Part shown: piece by piece, positions 27,774 to 37,971 of the stretch
Layout: each line of letters opens with the position of its first letter
How positions within the stretch are numbered: the stretch's first letter is position 1
From: Bacteroides sp.
GTDB taxonomy: Bacteria > Bacteroidota > Bacteroidia > Bacteroidales > Bacteroidaceae
Direction: 5' to 3'
Assembly (NCBI GenBank): GCA_030151885.1
Contig: JASLCG010000003.1
Coordinates: 1 to 64,000, forward strand
DNA: 64,000 bases
The notes under the pieces: generated by a model
What the model was told of the DNA's origin: nothing
What the model saw: only the letters and a program-made list of their open reading frames with translations
The model's database searches: none
Translations under genes and position numbers: made by a program

Positions 27774-29765
27774 TTATAGTGGAACATACTCAACAAAAGC
27801 CTCCATTGCTTCGTATGAAGCAAGTCCAAGGTTATGGTAAAGTAGAGCAGTATCTCTATTTCTAGCTTCACTACGTTGCCAGAATAGACGCTCATCATTA
27901 CCTAAGAATGGAGCACTTTCCATTTGAGATTGGTGTTTAAGAATAGAGTTACGTTTAGCTCTTAATTCTTCTGGACTGATAGGAACAACCATTTCAATGT
28001 TTTCGATTTCCCATTCTGCCCAAGCACCACGGTACATCCAAATACGGCAATCTTCTAGCCATTTAGCATTAGCATTCTTCTCTTCATCAATAGCTGTAAA
28101 TACACCATCAGTACATACTTGGTGAGTACCATGTGGATCTGCTAAGTCACCAGCTACAAAAATTTGGTGAGGTTTAACATCTTGAAGAAGTTTTTGAATG
28201 ATGCGTACATCTGCTTCACCTAGAGGATTCTTCTTAATTTTACCTGTTTCGTAGAATGGTAAATCTAAGAAGTGACATCTTTCTAGTGGAATATTATTGT
28301 AAGTACAAGCAGTTCTTGCTTCACCTCTTCTAATAAGTCCTTTAATAGTTAAGATGTCTTTTGTATCCATATCGCTGTCTTTCTTGTTTTTTAAGAAAGT
28401 ACGAATTTCTTTGTATTTTTCGTTAATAACTTCGTCTGCACTATTATTAAAGATTTGGTTAAATCCATTCATAAAGTGTAAGAAACGAACAACTTCCTCA
28501 TCGCCTACTGCAATATTACCAGATGTTTGGTATGCAACGTGCACCTCATGTCCTTGTTCTACAAGACGGCGAAGTGTTCCTCCCATTGAGATAACATCAT
28601 CATCTGGGTGAGGAGAGAATACAATGATACGTTTTGGGAATGGTTTAGCTCTTTCTGGACGATATGTATCATCTGCATTTGGCTTACCACCTGGCCATCC
28701 AGTAATTGTTCTTTGTAAGTCATTAAATATTTTAATGTTTACATTGTATGCCGATCCAAATAGTGCTAGTAACTCGCTAAGACCATTTTCATTGTAGTCT
28801 TTGTTTGTTAATTTAAGAATTGGTTTGCCAGTTAGTTGACATAACCAAACAATAGCGCTACGGATTAATTTGTCATTCCAATCGCAAGAAGTTACTAACC
28901 AAGGATGTTGAATTCTTGTTAGTTTAGAAGCAGCCAATAGGTCTGTTACTACTTCTGCATTGTTGTGAGTTTGTAAGAATGATGCAGGTATTGCATTTGT
29001 AACCTCTCCTTCTACTGCTTTTTTAAGGATATTTGCTTTGTCATCACCCCAAGCTGCTAAGAATACTTTTTTAGCGCTTAAGATTGTATGAATACCCATT
29101 GTTATTGAGTTGATAGGAGTTTTTTCAACACCACCAAATATTTTAGAAGCTTCTTCGTGAGATGCACTGTCTAAAAGAATAAGGCGAGTTGTTGAGTTCA
29201 TTCTTGAACCTGGCTCATTAAAACCTATATTACCAAGACTACCTACACCAACAATTGCAACATCTATACCACCTTTTGCAGCAATAAGTTGTTCGTATTG
29301 TTCGCAGTGTTCAAAAATTAAGTCTTTTTCAATTGAACCGTCTGGTGTGAAAATGTTTTCAGATTTAATATTTACATGATCTAAAAACATTGTTTTTAGT
29401 TCGTTAAGATTACTTATTTCAGCATTCTTAGCGATAGGGTAGTATTCGTAAAGATTAAATACTACTACATTTTCAAAGCTTAGAGCTTCTTCTTTATGAA
29501 GTCTTACTAGTTCTGCATAAATACTTCTAGGGCTTTCGCCTCCAGTTAGAGCTAAAACACAGTTTTCACCTTTTTGTTGTTTATTACGGATAGTTTCAGC
29601 AACTTCTAAAGCTACTTCTTTAGCTCCCTCTTCAATGCTTTTATGAATGTTAGTAGGGATTTTCTCTAAGCGTGTTAGTACAGATTCTTCAAATTCATTT
29701 TCTGGTCTATAGTATCTTGGAGATACTTGATTAAACGAAATTTGAGAAGTTAAATTCGTTCTCAT
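27774..29765 (-). CDS. NagB-like domain fused to PIG-L deacetylase; NagB catalytic residues missing
   Basis: The 663-residue two-domain protein is found in Bacteroides relatives under the name glucosamine-6-phosphate deaminase. The N-terminal half (about 15-290) has the NagB fold with GGESPRSIYAEL. The active-site motifs are altered: NLYEYY replaces NMDEYV (Tyr106 for the catalytic Asp), and GVGSLGNIGFNEPGS replaces GxGxDGHIAFNEPGS (Leu177 and Asn179 for Asp and His), while Glu184 remains. The C-terminal half (about 380-663) is a PIG-L/LmbE deacetylase with an intact HPDDDV zinc motif and a PHGTHQ motif. So the deacetylase is likely active and the deaminase probably is not. A minus-strand -7 box TACCTTTG lies at 29829-29836. 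Confidence 0.88.
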   Translation of the reverse strand: MRTNLTSQISFNQVSPRYYRPENEFEESVLTRLEKIPTNIHKSIEEGAKEVALEVAETIRNKQQKGENCVLALTGGESPRSIYAELVRLHKEEALSFENVVVFNLYEYYPIAKNAEISNLNELKTMFLDHVNIKSENIFTPDGSIEKDLIFEHCEQYEQLIAAKGGIDVAIVGVGSLGNIGFNEPGSRMNSTTRLILLDSASHEEASKIFGGVEKTPINSITMGIHTILSAKKVFLAAWGDDKANILKKAVEGEVTNAIPASFLQTHNNAEVVTDLLAASKLTRIQHPWLVTSCDWNDKLIRSAIVWLCQLTGKPILKLTNKDYNENGLSELLALFGSAYNVNIKIFNDLQRTITGWPGGKPNADDTYRPERAKPFPKRIIVFSPHPDDDVISMGGTLRRLVEQGHEVHVAYQTSGNIAVGDEEVVRFLHFMNGFNQIFNNSADEVINEKYKEIRTFLKNKKDSDMDTKDILTIKGLIRRGEARTACTYNNIPLERCHFLDLPFYETGKIKKNPLGEADVRIIQKLLQDVKPHQIFVAGDLADPHGTHQVCTDGVFTAIDEEKNANAKWLEDCRIWMYRGAWAEWEIENIEMVVPISPEELRAKRNSILKHQSQMESAPFLGNDERLFWQRSEARNRDTALLYHNLGLASYEAMEAFVEYVPL

Positions 29766-30241
29766 AAGAATAATTATTATAAAGTATTGTTAGATGAATT
29801 TTTTTATTAATTCTAGTATCTTATAAAACAAAGGTACTTATTTTAGTTATCAATAGAACTACCTAGTAGATGGTAATGTTTTTCGAATTAAAGCACTTTT
29901 AACAATATTTGTTTAATTCGTTGCTCTGTATAGCCTAAAGCAGACATCTAAAAAAGTTTTACTATTATTTAACTATTCAAATATACTCATAAAGTTGAGG
30001 TTTATGGGTTAAAATTAGTAAACTTATGATTCTAACACTTAATAGTTAGGGCTGCTTAAAGAATTTTATATAACTACTTTGTAATGGCGTATTTATATAT
30101 ATCATTTAACAGTTGATTGGTCAGTATCAGATAATAGTATTAAATATGCTTACTTTTACTAGAATTAGTAAAATAATAGAAACTCATATTTACTGTTGTA
30201 GCTTCTATATGCTACCTTTGTAGTAAATATTAATAATAATA
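29766..30241. other. Divergent intergenic region
   Basis: The 476-bp AT-rich region separates the leftward NagB-like gene and the rightward truA. It holds a minus-strand -7 box TACCTTTG (complement of 29829-29836) and a plus-strand TACCTTTG (30213-30220). I see no RNA gene or small reading frame that stands out. Confidence 0.6.
30213..30220 (+). promoter_or_regulatory. -7 box for truA
   Basis: TACCTTTG matches TAnnTTTG exactly, 22 bp before the truA start codon. A TTG lies 14 bp further upstream, closer than the usual -33 spacing. Confidence 0.5.
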
Positions 30242-30994
30242 ATGATGCATAGGTATTTTATATATTTATCTTATGATGGTGCAAAATATCATGGTTGGCA
30301 AATCCAACCTAATGGCGATAGTGTGCAAGAAACATTAATGAGCGCTTTATCTTTATTGCTTAGGGTGGAAGTAAGTGTTGTAGGAGCAGGTCGAACAGAT
30401 TCGGGTGTACATGCAAAGAAGATGATTGCGCATTTTGATTTTGACCGTAAACTTGAAACCGATTTGTTAATATCTAAGCTTAATAAAGTTTTACCTCCAG
30501 ATATTGCTATATATAATGTTGTAGAAGTTAAAGAGGATGCTCATGCTAGGTTTGATGCTACGGCTAGAACATACGAATACTATATTTCGACGCATAAAAA
30601 TCCTTTTAATCGTAAATATGCTTATCAGTTATATTACAATGTAGATATTGATATAATGAATGAGGCTTGTAAAATACTATTTGAATATGAGGATTTTACA
30701 AGTTTTAGCAAACTACATACAGATGTAAAAACTAATTTATGTGCAATTTATAAAGCAGAGTGGACTAAAGTAGGTGAAAACTCCTATTTATTTACAATTA
30801 AAGCCAATCGCTTTTTAAGAAATATGGTAAGGGCCATTGTTGGTACACTACTAGAAGTGGGGCGTGGAAAAATGAGTTTAGAAGACTTTAGAAAGGTAAT
30901 AGAGCATAAAAATCGCTCTGTTGCAGGAACTTCTGTTCCTGGACATGCTTTGTTTTTGGTTGATGTAGAGTATCCAGATTCTATTTTTAAATAA
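30242..30994 (+). CDS. truA: tRNA pseudouridine synthase A
   Basis: The 250-residue enzyme makes pseudouridine at positions 38-40 of tRNA anticodon stems. The catalytic motif [11 protein letters not shown] has the nucleophilic Asp53; other family marks are [13 protein letters not shown] at the start, [11 protein letters not shown] and [17 protein letters not shown]. Two adjacent ATGs (30242 and 30245) are possible starts. It begins a rightward group with an EamA transporter and a DUF3256 protein. Confidence 0.95.
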   Translation: MMHRYFIYLSYDGAKYHGWQIQPNGDSVQETLMSALSLLLRVEVSVVGAGRTDSGVHAKKMIAHFDFDRKLETDLLISKLNKVLPPDIAIYNVVEVKEDAHARFDATARTYEYYISTHKNPFNRKYAYQLYYNVDIDIMNEACKILFEYEDFTSFSKLHTDVKTNLCAIYKAEWTKVGENSYLFTIKANRFLRNMVRAIVGTLLEVGRGKMSLEDFRKVIEHKNRSVAGTSVPGHALFLVDVEYPDSIFK

Positions 30995-31006
30995 CTTTTG
31001 TATTTT

Positions 31007-31906
31007 ATGTGGTTAGCTTTAGCTTTTGTATCTGCAGCTCTTTTGGGCTTTTATGATGTTTTTAAAAAGATTTCTTTAAGTGAGAATGCTGTTTTGCCAG
31101 TCTTGTTTTTTAACACAGTATTTTGTGCTTTAATATTTATTCCTTTTGTTTTAATCTCTGCATGGAATCCTTCTATACTAGAAGGAACTCTATTTTATGT
31201 GCCTAAAGCAGAGTTAGTAGATCATGGATTAGTGTTTATTAAATCAATGATTGTACTTACATCTTGGACTTTGGGTTATTATGGAATTAAGCATTTACCC
31301 ATTACATTAGTTGGACCAATTAATGCAACCCGGCCAATTATGGTACTACTAGGTGCAATGATTATTTATGGAGAACGGTTAAACTTACTTCAGTATATTG
31401 GGGTGTTTTTGGCTGTCTTATCCTTGTATATGTTAAGTAAATCTGGGAAGAAAGAAGGAATTAACTTTGTAAAAAATAAGTGGATACTATTGATTGGTTT
31501 AGCTGCTATAGTAGGGGCTGCAAGTGGATTATACGATAAGTTTTTATTGCAACGTGTAGAACCAATGGTTGTTCAATCTTGGTTTAACATATATCAGGTA
31601 TTAATAATGGGTACTGTACTGTTATTAGTTTGGTTTCCAAGACGAAAAACAAGTACTCCATTTACGTGGAAATGGACTATTTTATGCATATCTATTTTCT
31701 TATCATTAGCTGATTTTGCATACTTCTATGCTTTAAGTTTGGACGATGTTATGATTTCTATTGTCTCCATGGTTAGGCGTGGTAGTGTGCTAGTGTCATT
31801 TATATTTGGTGCAATGATTTTTAATGAACGCAACCTGAAAAACAAACTTGTGGACCTTTTATTAGTATTTATTAGTATGATATTCCTATATTTAGGAACA
31901 AAATAA
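31007..31906 (+). CDS. EamA/DMT superfamily transporter
   Basis: The 299-residue inner-membrane protein has about ten hydrophobic helices arranged as two EamA repeats. The first half contains LVGPINATRPIMVLLGAMIIYGERL, which carries the conserved Pro and the E-R loop; the second half has a matching RRGSVLVSFIFGAMIFNERN. I prefer the ATG at 31007 to an upstream in-frame TTG at 30998. The substrate is unknown. It follows truA by 12 bp. Confidence 0.88.
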   Translation: MWLALAFVSAALLGFYDVFKKISLSENAVLPVLFFNTVFCALIFIPFVLISAWNPSILEGTLFYVPKAELVDHGLVFIKSMIVLTSWTLGYYGIKHLPITLVGPINATRPIMVLLGAMIIYGERLNLLQYIGVFLAVLSLYMLSKSGKKEGINFVKNKWILLIGLAAIVGAASGLYDKFLLQRVEPMVVQSWFNIYQVLIMGTVLLLVWFPRRKTSTPFTWKWTILCISIFLSLADFAYFYALSLDDVMISIVSMVRRGSVLVSFIFGAMIFNERNLKNKLVDLLLVFISMIFLYLGTK

Positions 31907-31918
31907 AAATACAGTAAG

Positions 31919-32596
31919 ATGAAAAAATCGATCTCTCTTATAATGACTTTGTTACTGGGCCTTTCTTACTCTATGGCACAAAGTCCTAAATCTATAATAA
32001 AGTTTCCAGAAGTTTTTTTGACAGCTCCAGACTCTATAACACCACTACTTACAGATGTAAATAAAGCGGATTTAGTAGATTTTATTGAGAATAATATGGA
32101 GGCATCAGTAGTTAATAAGTTGTCGGGAAATACTGTGTTGAAAACTATGACTGATGACTTTGTATTTTTAGAAATGAGCTCTTCTAGTGAGGTTCTATTT
32201 AAAATACTTGAAGGTGGAGATAAAACCTATATAATGGTAATTAAAACAGTTAAAGGTCCTATGGCCGATAGTAGAGTATATCTGTACGATTTGGATTGGA
32301 AGAAACTACCGACAGCAGGAATAGTTCCCGAAATAGGTCTTCAAGCTTTTATTTTAGAATCTTTGTTTAAAGCCCCAAATTCAGATGAGCTGTCGAGCTT
32401 GATTAAGTTATTGCCGGAAGCTTTTGTAGGTGTTCAATACGATGGTCATAATTTGAAATTAGAATATAACAACAGATTTGACTTAGTAGATGATAAAGTA
32501 AAACAAAAATTAGATCAATATATAGGGAAGGAAGTCTCTTTTGTATGGAATGGATCTAAATTTATACAAGCTCAGGATACAGTACTATCAAACTAA
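31919..32596 (+). CDS. DUF3256 family secreted protein
   Basis: The 225-residue protein has a cleavable signal peptide (about residues 1-20, ending SMAQ) and a mixed alpha/beta body with LTDVNKADLVDFIENNM near residue 42 and a repeated F/Y-x-F strand pattern. It matches the DUF3256 family of Bacteroidales envelope proteins, for which I know no function. It begins 12 bp after the transporter gene and is probably co-transcribed with it. Confidence 0.83.
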   Translation: MKKSISLIMTLLLGLSYSMAQSPKSIIKFPEVFLTAPDSITPLLTDVNKADLVDFIENNMEASVVNKLSGNTVLKTMTDDFVFLEMSSSSEVLFKILEGGDKTYIMVIKTVKGPMADSRVYLYDLDWKKLPTAGIVPEIGLQAFILESLFKAPNSDELSSLIKLLPEAFVGVQYDGHNLKLEYNNRFDLVDDKVKQKLDQYIGKEVSFVWNGSKFIQAQDTVLSN

Positions 32597-32983
32597 TCAT
32601 ACTCTTATAGTTTTGAAAAACTCTTTGGTAGTATATTACTCTTTATACTATCGTTGCTCCTTATCTCAGATGTAACACTCTATGTAATAGTTAAAAAAAA
32701 TAAGACACGTTAGACTTTACAGATAATCTTTGTTATATTAGTATTTGTTAATCTTGATATCTTAATATTCTAGGCAGAATGCGTTGTAATGGCTACTTAT
32801 TTATAGAATTATCAGCTAAGCTGCTGTTGCAGTAGATATTAAGAGGTTGTTACTTTTTAATATATTAAAAAGCTATTCATTAGCTACTTAAATTATTCCT
32901 CGTTAATGTCTAGATAATAGCAAGGTATATATACTTGAGGTAGTATGCTAGATGCATAATACGAGGAGCAAGTATTTAAACTT
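32597..32983. other. Intergenic region before the glycan-use locus
   Basis: In this AT-rich 387-bp region I see only a weak hairpin TAGTATA/TATACTA (32629-32635 and 32644-32650), perhaps a terminator for the DUF3256 gene. No gene or clear promoter box is recognised. Confidence 0.5.
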
Positions 32984-34603
32984 ATGAAAACACGTACTAG
33001 TTTATTCGTATCTGTTTTAACCTTAACCTCATTCTTATCGTTTTGTTTATCTAATAATTTAGACTCATTATTTAATAAGTCTAAAGCATACATGTACTCA
33101 AATCCGAAAGAGGCTAATTTTATTTTAGATAAAATATTGGGTGATCCTACAATAGTAACTGACTCACTATTTAGAGCAGAGGTTTTGTATTATTATGGTT
33201 TATCTTCTAATTTGTTAGGTAGCTTTGATGAAGCTATTGATGCATCTTATAAAGTATTAAGATACTCTCCTGATATGGAGTCAGAGATTAATATTTTAGC
33301 TAATATGCAAATATCTGGAACTTACTGTAGTTTACAAGATTATGGTAAAGCTTTTGAATATAGTGATAAGGCCTTATCTTACGCTAAGATTATAAATGAT
33401 TCTTCTTTAATAGCAAACTGTCATAATAATCGTGGATTAATTCATTATAATTTAGGTGAATTTTCAATTGCTGACCAATTCTTTCTAGCAGCATTATCAA
33501 TAAATAGAAAAATAGGAAATGTTAAAGCCGTAGCAGCTAATCTTAATAATATGTGCTTATATGAAGGAAGTACAATAGATAAGTTGAGATATATAGATGA
33601 AGCGATAATACTAAATAAAAATCTTAATGCCGAGTGGTCTATATGTGAAAACTATAATAATAAAGGGAAACAATATTATTATTTAAAAGAATATGATGAG
33701 GCTATAAGTGTGTTGAAAGAGGCACAAATTCGAATCAAAAAATTGGGGGCTAGAGAGTTAGAGTGCGACAACTATGAGTACTTATCTTGGGTATATGCAA
33801 GTATTAATGATTTTGAAAATGCTTATTATTATCAGACTAAGTTTCTGACACTAGCACATGAACTTCAAAGTGATCAAAAACTGAGAAGTGTAGAGCGTAG
33901 CTTAGCTAGTAAAGAGGTAATTGAAAAAGAGCAATATTTGCAAGAGGTTAATCATACTTTAAAGATAAATAAACTACATAGGAATATTACTTTACTACTA
34001 GTAGCTCTAATTCTTATAATTACTTTAGCTATTATAATTCCTTGTTGGACAAGAAAAAAGAAAAAACTAGACCTAACACAAGCAAAGTTGCGATTAGAGC
34101 AGTATGAAAGAGAGTTGGCCGAGTTAAAGTTAAATCAGCAAAGTATAAAGTTATCTAGTTTTGAAGAAGATATGTCTAAGCTTAACCATGAACTAACTAC
34201 TTATGCTTTACTTATCAAGAATAGGAACGATATTTTAATAGCAATACAAGATCAGTTGAAAAAAGCCTGTAAGCTATCTGATAATAAAATAAAATCAGAG
34301 TTAAAGTCATTATTGATATTTATTCAACAATACCAATCTAATAATCAGCAAGAGAGCATTATTATGGATAATATTGATGAGATGAATCGTGCTTACTTAG
34401 AGAGATTGTTAAAAAAGCATCCCGACTTAACCAATGGAGAGCGAAAAATGGCTACTCTTTTAAGAGTTAATTTATCTACCAAAGAGATTGCATTATTACT
34501 AGGCGTTAATACTAATAGTGTAAATATGGGTAAGTATAGGTTGAAAAAATCATTAGAATTAGATAAAAATGCCGATTTATCAGATTATCTACAATCTATA
34601 TAA
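32984..34603 (+). CDS. TPR sensor-regulator with one membrane helix and LuxR-like HTH
   Basis: The 539-residue protein has an N-terminal signal or anchor sequence, about six tetratricopeptide repeats (residues 40-300), a transmembrane helix at about 334-353 (LLLVALILIITLAIIIP), a coiled coil (365-420) and a C-terminal HTH (about 480-530) with LSTKEIALLLGVNTNSVNMGKYRLKK. TPR domains would lie in the periplasm and the HTH in the cytoplasm. It directly precedes the susC homologue and is probably its regulator. This differs from the hybrid two-component and sigma/anti-sigma regulators that control most such loci. Confidence 0.85.
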   Translation: MKTRTSLFVSVLTLTSFLSFCLSNNLDSLFNKSKAYMYSNPKEANFILDKILGDPTIVTDSLFRAEVLYYYGLSSNLLGSFDEAIDASYKVLRYSPDMESEINILANMQISGTYCSLQDYGKAFEYSDKALSYAKIINDSSLIANCHNNRGLIHYNLGEFSIADQFFLAALSINRKIGNVKAVAANLNNMCLYEGSTIDKLRYIDEAIILNKNLNAEWSICENYNNKGKQYYYLKEYDEAISVLKEAQIRIKKLGARELECDNYEYLSWVYASINDFENAYYYQTKFLTLAHELQSDQKLRSVERSLASKEVIEKEQYLQEVNHTLKINKLHRNITLLLVALILIITLAIIIPCWTRKKKKLDLTQAKLRLEQYERELAELKLNQQSIKLSSFEEDMSKLNHELTTYALLIKNRNDILIAIQDQLKKACKLSDNKIKSELKSLLIFIQQYQSNNQQESIIMDNIDEMNRAYLERLLKKHPDLTNGERKMATLLRVNLSTKEIALLLGVNTNSVNMGKYRLKKSLELDKNADLSDYLQSI

Positions 34604-34613
34604 TAGTTAATTT

Positions 34614-34640
34614 ACAAACTCTTGTTATTTAAGAGTTTGT
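34614..34640 (+). terminator. Putative terminator after the TPR regulator
   Basis: ACAAACTCTT (34614-34623) pairs perfectly with AAGAGTTTGT (34631-34640) around a 7-nt loop. The T tract after it is short, so this is a moderate call. Confidence 0.6.
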
Positions 34641-34826
34641 ATATTGGTTTTAGAATTTAAGCACTTCATTATTAGTGTATTAGTTTATTTTATGTATATA
34701 TTAATTATGCTTATATAGTTAAATTGTATATACTATATAGAGTAGTATTTCTATAATTTTAAGGTTTATATACTTATTATTATTGTTGAAAAACACTTTT
34801 AAGTTATAATCTTAAATCGTAGTAAT

Positions 34827-37800
34827 ATGAATAACACAATTAATGAGAGTTTTAAGAAATATCTCTTATTCTCTTTCTTACTTCTATTGCCTATAACCTT
34901 GTATGGGCAGAATGTTTCGTTATCAGGTACTGTTATAGACGATGGTGGCCAGCCTATAATTGGAGCCGCAGTAATGGAAAATGGTACAACAAATGGTACG
35001 GTTACAGACCTAGATGGGCATTTTATATTGGAAGTTAAAGGCACAAGCTCTTTAACTGTCTCCTATATGGGATATGTAACACAACAGATACCTGTTAAAA
35101 ACCGTCATAAAATTCAAGTCACCTTAAAAGAAGATGCAATCTTACTAGAAGAGACAATTGTAGTAGGGTATGGTACTATGAAAAAAAGTGATATGACAGG
35201 GGCTATTTCTTCTGTTGATGTTGATCAACTAGCTAATCGTACAACTACAAATCCTGCAGAGGCTCTTCAAGGTAAGGTAGCTGGGGTAAATATCTTGAAA
35301 AGTAGTGGTCAAGCTGGGGCAGGGGTTAGTGTAAAGATCAGGGGAGTTAAAACATTTGGTAGTAATGAACCTCTTTATATTATCGATGGCTTTCCTGGAG
35401 ATATTGAAAACGTAAGTCCTCAAGATATAGAATCTTTGGAGGTGCTTAAAGATGGTGCTGCTGCTGCTATTTATGGTTCTGTTGCTGCAAATGGAGTGAT
35501 AATAATCACAACTAAAAGCGGGAAAAAAGGAGAAGTAAAAGTAGATTTCAGTACTTATTTAAGTTTTACTGATATAGCTAAGCAGCTAAACTTCTTGGAT
35601 GCAGATGGTTACAAATCAATGCACAAAGCCATGTATGATAATTGGAATGGTTATGCTACAGAAACAGGTCAGAACTTAGTTACAATACCAGAATATGTAA
35701 ATAAAGATACTGGTGTAGATTCTGATTGGCAAAAAGCAATGCAAAGAAGTGGATTTACTCAAAATTATACTTTAAGTATACGTGGCGGATCTGATCAGGC
35801 TAAATATTCAATATCTTACAATCACTCGGATGAGAAAGGTATCTTTCTAGGAAACAACTTTAGACAAGACAACGCACGAACTAAGCTGCAAATGACTAAG
35901 GGTATATTTGATTTTGAAACAAATATGTCTTTTAAGTTTACAGACTCTAAATATCCTCAATACTCTTTAAAAGAGATGTATATGATCTCTCCATTAGTTC
36001 CAATTTACGATTCAGAGCAACAATATGGATATGGTTTAACCAATTTTGATGGGCTTCCAAGCAACAGAAATGTTATGGCAGATCATCATTATAAAGATTC
36101 TAAAAATAGAAAATATCATACAACAGCAAACGCTTCTGTTACTGTTAACTTTACTGACTGGTTAAACTTTAGAACTAGTTATGCATATAGAGGAGAGCAT
36201 GAGAGGAACTCTTTTCATACTCCAAAATATATAGCAGATGTTAAGTCTAAAAGAGAGTACCCTTACAATAGTGAGAGTACTGCATATTGGCAAGAACAAA
36301 TAATAGATAATATTTTATCATTTAACAAAGCATTTAATAAGCACAGTTTAAATGCTATGTTGGGTAGTTCTATTACTGCACAAAAATACCAATGGAATAG
36401 TATTGGAGTAGAAGGTAAAACAACTGTCTATCAGGTTAAAGATGGAAAATTAGCCTCTTCCGAAGAGTTTGCTGGATTCTTAGATGAAAACTTCCCTACA
36501 ATTGATGCTGGTAAAGGTGGTACATACGATGGTTCTGGTAGTTATTGGAAATATAACAGAGCATCATTCTTTGGTAGATTAAATTACAACTACGACAACA
36601 GATACTTGGTACAAGGAACAATGAGATATGATGGTTCTTCTAAATTTGGTTCTGATAATAGATGGGGTGTATTTCCTTCTTTAGCATTAGGATGGAGAAT
36701 TTCTGAAGAGGCATTTTTCCCTAAAGATATTGTTCTAAATAATTTAAAGCTAAGAATGAGCTGGGGTAAATTAGGTAATGAAAATGCTTTAGGTAAATAT
36801 GATTTCCAAGCTATTATAAGTACTTATAATACAAAATATCAAGGTTATGTTAAGGGTAATGGAGAAAATCCTTGGCCAGGAAGTATTGCAAGAGGATTAG
36901 AAAATAGGACTTTGAAATGGGAAACTACGGACTCTAAAAACTTAGGGCTAGATTTAGGCTTCTTCGATAATGCGTTAACCTTAGGTTTAAACTATTATAT
37001 CAATACAACTAAGGATCTGTTAATTTATAAAGTATTACCACCCTCTTCAGGATTGCAAAACCCTATATTGAATGTTGGTGAAATTGAAAATAAAGGATTT
37101 GAATTAGAGGCTGAATGGAATCATAATGTGAATGATTTCCATTATAATGTTGGCTTTAATCTGTTTACAACAAGAAATAGAGTTAAGGCTTTATCTAGCG
37201 AGAATCAAGTAATTACAGGAGAAGGATTGAAATATGGTACAGAGCACTACCCAACAGAAACAAGAGTAGGCAGACCTATTGGAGCGTTCTATCTATATAA
37301 AACTGCTGGCATTTTCCAAAGCATGGAAGAGGTACAGGCACATGTAAATGAAAAAGGAGAACTGTTACAGCCTAATGCAAGACCTGGAGATTTAATATTT
37401 GTCGATACAAATAAAGATGGTTCTATTAATGATGACGATAAATATTATGCAGGATCGGGAATACCTAAACTTGAAGCAAGTTTAAACTTAGGAGCTTCTT
37501 ATAAAGGATTCGATATATCAATGGTGTTTGGTAGCGGATTTGGTAATAAACTGTATAATGCTAACAAATACTACTATGAAGGAATGAACTCGGGATCAAA
37601 CTTCCTTAAATCATCATTAAATGCTTGGACTCCGGAAAACAAGAATACAAGCGTACCACGTGCTATATACCAAGACCCTAATGGAAATACAAGAGAGTCT
37701 GATAGATTCTTAGAAAAAGGGGATTTCTTAAAAATGCGTCAATTACAAATAGGTTATTCTTTACCTAAGATGATTGCTAGAAAAGCATATATGGAGCGTT

Positions 37801-37955
37801 GTAGAGTTTATGTGAGTGCAGAAAACCTGTTTACTATAACAAGTTACGATGGTGTTGATCCAGAATTCTCACGTGGGGTGCTTAATGCAGGAGTTGATAA
37901 ATTAATATTCCCATTCACTCGTTCATTTACAGTGGGTGCTCAAATTTCATTCTAA
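34827..37955 (+). CDS. SusC/RagA-family TonB-dependent outer membrane transporter
   Basis: The 1042-residue protein has a signal peptide (cut near YGQN), a carboxypeptidase-regulatory-like beta domain (about 30-110, VSLSGTVIDDGGQPIIGAAV), and the TonB-dependent plug (about 120-230). In the plug are LYIIDGFPGDIENVSPQDIESLEVLKDG, broken here by residues AAAAIYG, and NGVIIITTKSG. The rest is a beta barrel ending in aromatic FTVGAQISF. It imports glycan fragments with the SusD partner encoded next. It is the first structural gene of the locus. Confidence 0.95.
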   Translation: MNNTINESFKKYLLFSFLLLLPITLYGQNVSLSGTVIDDGGQPIIGAAVMENGTTNGTVTDLDGHFILEVKGTSSLTVSYMGYVTQQIPVKNRHKIQVTLKEDAILLEETIVVGYGTMKKSDMTGAISSVDVDQLANRTTTNPAEALQGKVAGVNILKSSGQAGAGVSVKIRGVKTFGSNEPLYIIDGFPGDIENVSPQDIESLEVLKDGAAAAIYGSVAANGVIIITTKSGKKGEVKVDFSTYLSFTDIAKQLNFLDADGYKSMHKAMYDNWNGYATETGQNLVTIPEYVNKDTGVDSDWQKAMQRSGFTQNYTLSIRGGSDQAKYSISYNHSDEKGIFLGNNFRQDNARTKLQMTKGIFDFETNMSFKFTDSKYPQYSLKEMYMISPLVPIYDSEQQYGYGLTNFDGLPSNRNVMADHHYKDSKNRKYHTTANASVTVNFTDWLNFRTSYAYRGEHERNSFHTPKYIADVKSKREYPYNSESTAYWQEQIIDNILSFNKAFNKHSLNAMLGSSITAQKYQWNSIGVEGKTTVYQVKDGKLASSEEFAGFLDENFPTIDAGKGGTYDGSGSYWKYNRASFFGRLNYNYDNRYLVQGTMRYDGSSKFGSDNRWGVFPSLALGWRISEEAFFPKDIVLNNLKLRMSWGKLGNENALGKYDFQAIISTYNTKYQGYVKGNGENPWPGSIARGLENRTLKWETTDSKNLGLDLGFFDNALTLGLNYYINTTKDLLIYKVLPPSSGLQNPILNVGEIENKGFELEAEWNHNVNDFHYNVGFNLFTTRNRVKALSSENQVITGEGLKYGTEHYPTETRVGRPIGAFYLYKTAGIFQSMEEVQAHVNEKGELLQPNARPGDLIFVDTNKDGSINDDDKYYAGSGIPKLEASLNLGASYKGFDISMVFGSGFGNKLYNANKYYYEGMNSGSNFLKSSLNAWTPENKNTSVPRAIYQDPNGNTRESDRFLEKGDFLKMRQLQIGYSLPKMIARKAYMERCRVYVSAENLFTITSYDGVDPEFSRGVLNAGVDKLIFPFTRSFTVGAQISF

Positions 37956-37971
37956 CTTTAAATTGAATATT

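Noticed and set aside
27774..29765. Calling the fusion protein an active glucosamine-6-phosphate deaminase (nagB)
   Set aside because: Three of four catalytic positions are substituted, so the symbol nagB was not assigned.
29766..30241. Possible tRNA or small RNA gene in the divergent gap
   Set aside because: No cloverleaf or conserved T-loop (GTTCRA) in a suitable frame was found; the sequence is simple AT-rich promoter DNA.
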